From contig JAQGIN010000423.1 in assembly GCA_028291125.1 (NCBI GenBank), positions 1-5,566 of the forward strand: a stretch of DNA of 5,566 nt. The letters are read 5' to 3'. Shown here one piece after another: positions 1 to 4,790 of the stretch; position 1 is the stretch's first letter; each line of letters starts with the position of its first letter. The translations under genes were made by a program, and so were the position numbers. The notes under the pieces are model-generated. The model did no database searches. It saw only the letters and a program-made list of their open reading frames with translations, and was not told where the DNA came from. Source of the stretch: Caulobacter sp. (lineage in GTDB: Bacteria > Pseudomonadota > Alphaproteobacteria > Caulobacterales > Caulobacteraceae).

Positions 1-140
1 CGCTCGATCATGCAGATGTGCGACGCCGATTTTCCCAGCCGCGCCGCCAGGGCGCGCTGCGACAGCCCCGCCTGACGTCGCGCCGCGACCAGCAGTTCGG
101 TGAGGATCTCGTACTCGGCCGAGAAGATCGGATTAGGCAT
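1..140 (-). CDS. XRE-family helix-turn-helix regulator, C-terminus cut by window edge
   Basis: This is a probable DNA-binding transcriptional regulator; only the first 46 codons are in the window. Translation from the ATG at 140-138 gives an N-terminal helix (EYEILTELLVAARRQAGLS) followed by a classic Cro/CI-type helix-turn-helix: QRALAARLGKSASHI is the HTH and CMIER starts the next helix. The L-S-Q-x-x-L-A-x-x-L-G-x-S pattern at residues 26-38 is the signature of the XRE family (HTH_3). The ATG is the only reasonable start, because an in-frame stop lies at 188-186 and no ATG, GTG or TTG lies between them. No good Shine-Dalgarno is visible upstream. The gene diverges from the small gene at 339. 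Ligand, target and full length are unknown: it may be a short single-domain XRE protein or carry a C-terminal sensory domain outside the window. Confidence 0.85.
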   Translation of the reverse strand, partial: MPNPIFSAEYEILTELLVAARRQAGLSQRALAARLGKSASHICMIE

Positions 141-248
141 GCCCGGCCCGCGGATCGCGGCGAAGCCTGGGCGGCGGCCGGACCATCACCGGGCCGCAAG
201 CCCGTCCCCGCCCGCGTCGATCGTCCGTCACAGCGCCCCCTCGCCTCA

Positions 249-259
249 CCATCGGATGG
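249..259. repeat. Short inverted repeat, possible operator
   Basis: CCATC-G-GATGG is a perfect 5-bp inverted repeat around a single base. It sits in the divergent intergenic region, 21 bp upstream of the predicted -35 box. Size and symmetry would suit a dimeric helix-turn-helix repressor. A repeat this short can occur by chance, so this is only a candidate. Confidence 0.25.
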
Positions 260-280
260 CGACGCCGTCCTGCGTTTCCA

Positions 281-309
281 TTTACACGGCCACATGCACA
301 TCGTATACA
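281..309 (+). promoter_or_regulatory. Predicted sigma-70-type promoter for the small HTH-like gene
   Basis: TTTACA at 281-286 matches five of six bases of the -35 consensus TTGACA. TATACA at 304-309 matches four of six of the -10 consensus TATAAT. The spacer is exactly 17 bp. Transcription would start near 316, leaving a leader of roughly 23 nt before the ATG at 339. The boxes lie in the most AT-rich stretch of an otherwise GC-rich intergenic region. This is a prediction from consensus matching only. Confidence 0.45.
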
Positions 310-338
310 CTTGATAGGGATCACAGCATATCGAGCTC

Positions 339-668
339 ATGTCGACCCAGTTCCAACCTCGCGGCGACTACGCCGACCGCGGCCCCTCGCCGCTGGCGCC
401 GGCCCGATCGCCGCTGGCGGTGGTCTTCGATCGCGACCTACTGGCCGACGCCGACGCCCGCGACGACCGCTTTGTGGTGGTCCGCCGCTCCACCGTCGGC
501 GACCTCAAGGCCCTGCTGCCGGCGGTGACCCGCCAGCACCTGATGCTGATCCTGGGCATCAGCGAGACGACCTGGTGCAAGCTGCGCGACGGCAAGCCGA
601 TCAAGCGCACGACCTGGAACCGGCTGCTGGCCCGGCGCGAGGCGCACCGCGCCCGCCCCGGGGTTTGA
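339..668 (+). CDS. Small protein of unknown function with possible helix-turn-helix
   Basis: This 109-residue protein matches no family I recognise. Codon third positions are almost all G or C, as in the neighbouring genes, so it looks like a real gene. Residues 1-25 are Pro/Arg-rich and probably disordered. Residues 52-99 look helical, and within them GISETTWCKLRDGKPIKRTT (73-92) resembles the turn and recognition helix of a compact DNA-binding fold, with a basic tail (ARREAHRAR) after it. There is no signal peptide or membrane segment, so it is probably cytoplasmic. The ATG is the first start after an in-frame stop (TAG at 315-317). The Shine-Dalgarno is poor, with only GAG just upstream, which could mean near-leaderless or weak translation. 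It diverges from the XRE gene and ends 9 bp from the oxidation operon. A regulator or XRE-like antitoxin role is possible but unproven. Confidence 0.7.
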   Translation: MSTQFQPRGDYADRGPSPLAPARSPLAVVFDRDLLADADARDDRFVVVRRSTVGDLKALLPAVTRQHLMLILGISETTWCKLRDGKPIKRTTWNRLLARREAHRARPGV

Positions 669-677
669 GCCAAGCCC

Positions 678-1535
678 TCAGTTCAGATCGACGAAGGTCA
701 CCGAAGCGGCGCGGATCTGCGGGATCAGCAGGCGATGGCGCTTGGTGTCCAGGCCGATCGAGGCGGGCACCTCGATGCCGTCGGCCACCACCGTCGGCGC
801 GCCGCCGCCGGCCGGCAGGCGATAGACCTTGTGGCCCAGCTGGCTGGCCACCAGCAGCCCGCCGTCGTTCAGGGCGATGATGCCGTCGAACTGGCCGGTC
901 GGCATCGTCTGTTCACGGATCAGCTTGCCGGTCTTGTCGCGGAAGAACAGCTTGGTCCCCCGGCCGCCATGGACGATCGACCCGTCCTTGAGGATGGCGA
1001 TGCCGTTGGGGCGATCCAGCGCGACGTCGCGGGCGACGAAGGTCGACAGCTTGCCGTCCCGCGACACCCGAAACAGCGCGCCCGGGCTCTGGTCGCTGCC
1101 GGAATCGGTGACATAGGCGACGCCGTCGTCGCCGACCACGACGTCGTTCAGACGCACCGCCCCGGGGATCTCGACCGAACCCTTGGCCGCGCCGGTGGCG
1201 CGGTCGAACAGCCGCAGCACCGTGGTGTCGCAGACATAGACCGTCTCGCCCTTGACGAACACGCCCAGCGGGTCGCGCAGCCCGACGCCCTTCTGGCCGC
1301 CGGCGATCCATTTCAGCGCGATGACCTGGCCGTCGGGGCCGAGCAGCGAGACGAAGCCGTCATTGCCGGGGCCGCGCGGCCCCAGGTTGCCGACCACATA
1401 GCGGTCGGCCTTGGCGTCGTAGCGGGCGCTCTCCGAGCCCTCGAACCCCACGCCCGACACCACCTGCTGGGCGGCGGCGGGAAAACCGGCCGCGACCGAG
1501 GCCAGGGCGGTCAAGGCCAGAATGGTCTTGCGCAT
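678..1535 (-). CDS. Exported SMP-30/gluconolactonase-like beta-propeller protein
   Basis: The product has 285 residues: a signal peptide (MRKTILALTALASVAAG, predicted cleavage near the AAAQ at 21-24) and a single six-bladed-type propeller. SMP-30-family enzymes hydrolyse lactones with a divalent metal held by a Glu, an Asn and an Asp, plus an Arg-x-Asn substrate pair. Likely equivalents here are Glu35 (EGSES), Arg128 and Asn130 (RLND), Asn177 (RPNGIA) and Asp217 (FDGI). The order and approximate spacing agree with human SMP-30 Glu18, Arg101/Asn103, Asn154 and Asp204 as I remember them. A periplasmic lactonase is therefore plausible, acting on a lactone made by the PQQ dehydrogenase upstream. 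NHL- or strictosidine-synthase-like propellers are the alternative, and the substrate is unknown. The ATG at 1535 has an ideal AGGAGA site 6-7 nt upstream. An in-frame ATG at 1553, overlapping the preceding stop, has no such site. It is the last gene of the block. Confidence 0.85.
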   Translation of the reverse strand: MRKTILALTALASVAAGFPAAAQQVVSGVGFEGSESARYDAKADRYVVGNLGPRGPGNDGFVSLLGPDGQVIALKWIAGGQKGVGLRDPLGVFVKGETVYVCDTTVLRLFDRATGAAKGSVEIPGAVRLNDVVVGDDGVAYVTDSGSDQSPGALFRVSRDGKLSTFVARDVALDRPNGIAILKDGSIVHGGRGTKLFFRDKTGKLIREQTMPTGQFDGIIALNDGGLLVASQLGHKVYRLPAGGGAPTVVADGIEVPASIGLDTKRHRLLIPQIRAASVTFVDLN

Positions 1536-1541
1536 GTCGTC

Positions 1542-1547
1542 TCTCCT
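1542..1547 (-). promoter_or_regulatory. Ribosome binding site that decides the SMP-30-like gene start
   Basis: On the minus strand this reads AGGAGA, with AGGAG followed by 7 nt and then the ATG at 1535. It lies inside the 14-bp gap after the YVTN gene stop. It favours the start at 1535 over the in-frame ATG at 1553, which would prepend MIRRDD to the signal peptide. Confidence 0.8.
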
Positions 1548-1549
1548 GA

Positions 1550-2620
1550 TCATGGGCCGACGGCGACGCCCCAGGGGCGCTCGCCGGCCTTGATGGTGGC
1601 CGCCACCGTCAGCGTCTTCAGATCGACCATGGCCACGTCGTTGGACGGGCCGTTGGCGGTGAAGGCGTATTGGCCGTCCGGGCTGAGCGCGACGCCCCAG
1701 GGCCGGTAGCCGACCTTGACCGCGCCCTTGAAGGCCCCGCTCCGGGCGTCGACCGCCGCCAGGGCCCCGCCGCGGCCGGTGGTGACATAGAGCGTCGCCC
1801 CGTCCTTGGAGACCGCCAAGCCCATGGGCTTCTGACCCTCGCCGGGGATGCGCACGGTGTTGCGCACCGCGCCGTCGGCGACATTGATGAACGCCACCGT
1901 CCCCGCCCCTTCGACGCTGACATAGGCCTGGGCGCCGTCGGGCGAGAACACCACGCTGCGCGGCCGCTCGCCGACCGGCGTCCGGGCCCGAACCTTCAGG
2001 GTGGCGAGGTCGACGACCACCACCAGATTGTCCTCCTGCAGCACCGCCATCAGGGTGGCGCCGTCGGGGCTGACGGCGACGCCCTCCGGCTCGCCGTCGA
2101 TGGCGATCTGGCTGGGCTTGCCGTTGATGTCGACCAGGATGGCGTTGGCCGCCTCGCTGCCGGTGTAGAGCTTGCCGTCGGGGCCGACCGCCAGCTGTTC
2201 GGGATCGGAGACGTCCCGGATGATCCTGACCAACCGCCGGCCGGCCGGATCGAACACCGCCACGCCGTCGGCCGCCCGGTCGGGCGGCGGCAGGGCGCTC
2301 TCGTCGGTCCCAGGCGGCGAGACCGGCGATCCGGTCAGGGCGATGAACAAGGCCTTGCCGTCGACCGACAGCTGGATGCCGCGCGGACGTTTGCCCAGCG
2401 GCGCCGACGCCACCACCTGGCGGGTGACGGGGTCGATGACGCTGAGGTCGCCCGAGCCCTCGTTGGTGACATAGACATGGTAGGGCTGGGCCGCGGCCGC
2501 GGCGGCCGGCGGCGCGGCGGGCTTCTTCTCGCAGCCCCACAGCGCCAGGCCGCCCAAGGCGCAGACCCCCAAGGCGCGAAACAGGGCGACCCGGGTCGCG
2601 CGACCATCGCTGACGATCAT
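1550..2620 (-). CDS. YVTN-type seven-bladed beta-propeller lipoprotein
   Basis: The 356-residue product starts with a signal sequence (about 11-29) ending in LALWGC, a lipobox-like site with Cys30 as the likely lipidated residue. Trp at -2 is unusual. An Ala/Pro linker follows (31-45). Seven repeats then follow, each pairing a strand such as YVTN, LYVT or AYVS with a later I/V-x-D/N strand, at about 50, 91, 151, 190, 232, 277 and 319. They are separated by turns of the form RP-x-G-x-x-x-SPDG. Blade two carries a longer Pro-rich loop (about 97-117). The protein ends right after RPWGVAVGP, consistent with blade closure by the N-terminal strand. I see no catalytic motif. Related propellers often sit beside PQQ-dependent dehydrogenases, so a binding, scaffold or assembly role at the periplasmic membrane face is inferred. 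The ATG has an AGGGGAGG site 9 nt upstream. Confidence 0.88.
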   Translation of the reverse strand: MIVSDGRATRVALFRALGVCALGGLALWGCEKKPAAPPAAAAAAQPYHVYVTNEGSGDLSVIDPVTRQVVASAPLGKRPRGIQLSVDGKALFIALTGSPVSPPGTDESALPPPDRAADGVAVFDPAGRRLVRIIRDVSDPEQLAVGPDGKLYTGSEAANAILVDINGKPSQIAIDGEPEGVAVSPDGATLMAVLQEDNLVVVVDLATLKVRARTPVGERPRSVVFSPDGAQAYVSVEGAGTVAFINVADGAVRNTVRIPGEGQKPMGLAVSKDGATLYVTTGRGGALAAVDARSGAFKGAVKVGYRPWGVALSPDGQYAFTANGPSNDVAMVDLKTLTVAATIKAGERPWGVAVGP

Positions 2621-2629
2621 GGGCTGCGC

Positions 2630-2637
2630 CCTCCCCT
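2630..2637 (-). promoter_or_regulatory. Ribosome binding site of the YVTN lipoprotein gene
   Basis: The minus strand reads AGGGGAGG, followed by 9 nt and the ATG at 2620. It lies in the 57-bp gap after the cytochrome gene, which suggests independent ribosome loading on the shared transcript. Confidence 0.7.
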
Positions 2638-2677
2638 AGAGACGATGAATTTGGCCCTGGACGAGCCGGCCGTCGGC

Positions 2678-3103
2678 CTACGGCTTCAGGGTGTAGAGGT
2701 AGGCGATGACGTTCTGGCGCTCGACCGGATTGGCCACGGGCAGGAACATGCGGCTGCCCGGCACGACCTTTTGCGGGCCGGTCAGGAAGGTGTTGAGGCT
2801 GGCCTCGTCCCAACCCAGGCCCGAGGCCTTGAGGGCCGGCGAATAGTTGAACGGCTTGGCGGCCGCCGAACCGGCGCCGGCCTTGCGGCCATAGACGCCC
2901 TTGAGGCTGGGCGCGGCGCCGGTGCCGATCGCGCCCGCCCCGTGACAGGCGCTGCAACGCCCCTGGAAGATGGTCGCCCCAGCCACGGCGTCGCCGGCCG
3001 GAGCCTTGGCCTTCGCCGGGGCGGCCGCGGCCACGCCGGTCATGACGAGCGCCGTGAAGGCGATGGCGCTCGAGGCGCGGAGGATCTGGCCGATGCTGCT
3101 CAA
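2678..3103 (-). CDS. Periplasmic monoheme cytochrome c, c2/mitochondrial-like
   Basis: This 141-residue electron carrier has a signal peptide of about 28 residues ending in VAAAA, and a Lys/Ala-rich spacer follows. The heme attachment site is CSACH (Cys50, Cys53, His54). The downstream pattern is that of class I cytochromes of the c2 or mitochondrial type: LKGVYGRKAG, then FNYSPALKASGLGWDEASL, then VPGSRMF with Met119 as sixth heme ligand, then the closing helix ERQNVIAYLYTLK. It is the natural candidate to accept electrons from the PQQ dehydrogenase encoded just upstream, since that enzyme has no heme domain of its own. It would pass them to a terminal oxidase or to the other cytochrome. The start is TTG at 3103-3101: no earlier in-frame start exists before the preceding gene, a GGAG site sits 7 nt upstream, and the next ATG (residue 21) would destroy the signal peptide. 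Confidence 0.9.
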   Translation of the reverse strand: MSSIGQILRASSAIAFTALVMTGVAAAAPAKAKAPAGDAVAGATIFQGRCSACHGAGAIGTGAAPSLKGVYGRKAGAGSAAAKPFNYSPALKASGLGWDEASLNTFLTGPQKVVPGSRMFLPVANPVERQNVIAYLYTLKP

Positions 3104-3110
3104 GGAAACT

Positions 3111-3114
3111 CTCC
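3111..3114 (-). promoter_or_regulatory. Ribosome binding site supporting a TTG start
   Basis: The minus strand reads GGAG, 7 nt before TTG at 3103. Because TTG is a rare and weak start, this well-placed site is the main sequence support for it, together with the intact signal peptide that follows. Confidence 0.75.
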
Positions 3115-3126
3115 AGTCGTTGCGAT

Positions 3127-3141
3127 CGCTTAGTTTAAGCG
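3127..3141. repeat. Perfect hairpin in the gap between dehydrogenase and cytochrome genes
   Basis: CGCTTA-GTT-TAAGCG is a perfect 6-bp inverted repeat with a 3-base loop. It lies in the 70-bp gap after the dehydrogenase stop and 23 bases upstream of the cytochrome TTG start. It overlaps the 8-bp palindrome GCGATCGC at 3122-3129. There is no following T run on the transcribed strand, so it is not a typical terminator. It could be an mRNA hairpin that tunes expression of downstream genes or protects an mRNA end. It could also be an operator: a very weak promoter-like pair, TTGGGT (3159-3154) and TAAACT (3137-3132) with a 16-bp spacer, overlaps it on the minus strand. Confidence 0.4.
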
Positions 3142-3173
3142 CGACCGCGATGAACCCAAGCTGACCGGGCGCG

Positions 3174-4790
3174 TCAAGGCTTCGGCAGGGTGAAGGCGTA
3201 GAGCGTGTCCCCCGCCCCGGTGATCAACCATTGCCGATTGTCCTGCATATAGGTCATCGGCCCGTTCGAGAGCGAGGCTGGAAGGTTCATGTTCCAGAGA
3301 ATCTCTCCGTCGGCGGGCCGGTAGACGATCAGGTTATGCTGGTCGTCGCCAGTGACCAAAAGTTTTCCGGCCGTGGTCAGGATGCTGGGGCCCAGGGTGG
3401 TGGGGGCGCCGTTGAGATTGGGATAGCGGTGCTCCCAGCGGATGTCGCCGGTCTTGACGTCCAGCGCCTTCAGCACCCGGGTGCTGACGCCCAGGCCCGC
3501 GCCCGAGCCGCCATAGCCGGCCGGCTTGGGATCGGTGTCGATCAGATAGTACATATTCCAGGCCTCGACCGCGTTGACGTAGAACAGGCCGGTGTCGGGA
3601 TTGTAGCTGGGGGCCATCCAGTTGGTGGCGCTGCCGATGGTCATCGAGCCGGCGACGCTGGGATCCTTGTCGGGATTGGGGATCGGCTGGCCGCGCTTGT
3701 CGATGCCCAGCGACCAGTTGAGGTCGACATAGGGCTTGGACACCAGATAGTCGCCGTTGGTGCGGTCGAGCACGACGAAATAGCCGTTGCGCGCCGCCTG
3801 GGCGAGCAGCTTGCGCGGCTTGCCGTTGATCACCGTGTCGAACAGCACCGGGGTCTCGATATTGTCCCAGTCATGGGTGTCGTGCGGCGAGACCTGGAAG
3901 TGCCAGGCCAACTTGCCGGTGTCGAGATTGAGCGCGACGATGCTGGCCGTGTAGAGGTTGGCGCCCTTGCGGCCCTGGCCGGCATAGACGGGATTGGTGT
4001 TGCCCGTGCCCCAGTAGATCAGGTTCAGGTCCTTGTCGTAGGTGCCCGGCAGCCAGGTCATGCCGCCGCCGTGGGCGGCCGCCTCGGCGTTGGGCCAGGT
4101 CTCGATGCCCGGCTCGCCGGCCTTGGGCGTCGAGTCCCAGCGCCACTGGATGTCGCCGGTCTCGGGATCCAGCGACAGCAGGAAACCCTGGATGTCCATG
4201 GCGTCGCCGCCGACTCCGATCAGCAGGTGCTTGCCGATCACCAGCGGCGCGGTGGTGGTGAAGTACTGCTGGCGCGCGTCGGCGATCTCCTTGCGCCAGC
4301 GCTCCTTGCCGGTGGCGGAGTCGACGCAGATGATCCAGTTGTCCGGACCCAGGAAGAAGATCGAATCCTTGTACATGCCGACGCCGCGGTTGCCGACCAG
4401 GTGGCCGCCCTTGTCGGTCCAGCTGTAGGTCCAGATCTCCTTGCCGGTGCGCGAATCCACCGCGTAGATGCGGTTGGGGATCGTGAAATACAGCACGCCG
4501 TTGACCAGCAGCGGCGTCGCCTTGATCACCGGGGCGGGCGCGCCACGCTGGGCCCCGACGTCGCTGATCTTGTATTTCCACTGCAGCGCGATCTGGCCGA
4601 TGTTCTTGTCGTTGATCTGGTTCAGCGTGCTGAAGCGCCGGCCGGAATAGTCGCCGTTGAAGGTCGGCCAGGTGTCGGTCGGCGGCTTGCCGAGCTTGCT
4701 GAGGTCCAGTTCGTTGGCCAAGGCGGGGCCGCCGGCCAGGCAGAGCGTCGCGGCCAGGGCGAGCGCGGGGGCGAGACGAAGCGACATCAT
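3174..4790 (-). CDS. Soluble periplasmic PQQ-dependent dehydrogenase, possible lanthanide-type active site
   Basis: The 538-residue quinoprotein has a signal peptide cleaved near PALA|NELD (after residue 25) and an eight-bladed-type propeller with repeated A/L-x-D-x-x-TG-x-x-x-W motifs (for example 108-120, 153-165, 205-216, 285-296, 441-452). It has no heme domain, so it needs separate cytochromes. Landmarks, aligned by eye to methanol dehydrogenase: Arg135 (NRG), Trp246 (the Trp stacking on PQQ), Asn264 (GTGN), Asp307 as catalytic base, Arg334 (RNGYF) and Asn390. The Trp246-Asn264 spacing of 18 equals that of MxaF. Asp309, two after the catalytic Asp, is the feature linked to lanthanide binding in XoxF. 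Oddities are Gly129-His130 in place of the vicinal Cys pair, Lys90 where MxaF has a Glu, and Ala197 at the metal-ligand Glu position. Substrate is unknown: an alcohol, sugar or aldehyde. Its ATG overlaps the preceding stop (ATGA), with GGAG 8 nt upstream; a second in-frame ATG follows immediately. Confidence 0.92.
   Translation of the reverse strand: MMSLRLAPALALAATLCLAGGPALANELDLSKLGKPPTDTWPTFNGDYSGRRFSTLNQINDKNIGQIALQWKYKISDVGAQRGAPAPVIKATPLLVNGVLYFTIPNRIYAVDSRTGKEIWTYSWTDKGGHLVGNRGVGMYKDSIFFLGPDNWIICVDSATGKERWRKEIADARQQYFTTTAPLVIGKHLLIGVGGDAMDIQGFLLSLDPETGDIQWRWDSTPKAGEPGIETWPNAEAAAHGGGMTWLPGTYDKDLNLIYWGTGNTNPVYAGQGRKGANLYTASIVALNLDTGKLAWHFQVSPHDTHDWDNIETPVLFDTVINGKPRKLLAQAARNGYFVVLDRTNGDYLVSKPYVDLNWSLGIDKRGQPIPNPDKDPSVAGSMTIGSATNWMAPSYNPDTGLFYVNAVEAWNMYYLIDTDPKPAGYGGSGAGLGVSTRVLKALDVKTGDIRWEHRYPNLNGAPTTLGPSILTTAGKLLVTGDDQHNLIVYRPADGEILWNMNLPASLSNGPMTYMQDNRQWLITGAGDTLYAFTLPKP

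Larger units (their letters stand above)
141..338. promoter_or_regulatory. Divergent intergenic control region
   Basis: These 198 bases lie between two divergently transcribed genes, each with a known or possible DNA-binding fold. The half nearest the XRE gene is very GC-rich. The half from about 270 to 335 is noticeably more AT-rich, as expected of promoter DNA. It holds the predicted rightward promoter at 281-309, the palindrome GTATAC at 303-308, and an inverted repeat at 249-259. I could not find a convincing promoter for the leftward gene. Control of this region by the XRE protein itself is a reasonable inference from the arrangement, not something the sequence shows. Confidence 0.5.

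Noticed and set aside
655..666. CCCCGGGG followed by TTT as a terminator
   Set aside because: There is no loop, the T run is short, and it lies in coding sequence, so it does not meet the usual intrinsic terminator form.
311..880. Arg/Pro-rich plus-strand frame overlapping the small gene
   Set aside because: The protein reads as low-complexity RRPRP-type sequence. The frame starting at 339 has normal composition and proper third-position GC bias.
735..1709. Open frame on the plus strand antisense to the SMP-30-like gene
   Set aside because: The composition is typical of the complement of high-GC coding DNA, no family is recognisable, and the minus-strand gene explains the stretch.
2483..2520. 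GCC/GCG-rich simple repeat in the YVTN gene
   Set aside because: It encodes the Ala/Pro linker after the lipobox, an ordinary feature of lipoproteins in high-GC genomes.
678..2957. A single 759-codon minus-strand reading frame ending at the SMP-30-like stop
   Set aside because: Upstream of the ATG at 1535 it is an Arg/Gly/Pro-rich frame lying out of phase over the YVTN and cytochrome genes, which show clear families in another frame. It is not a fusion protein.
1670..3133. Long plus-strand open frame of 487 codons
   Set aside because: It is antisense to two well-supported genes, Asp/Arg/Gly/Ala-rich, and has no domain. Stop codons are simply rare on this strand at this GC content.
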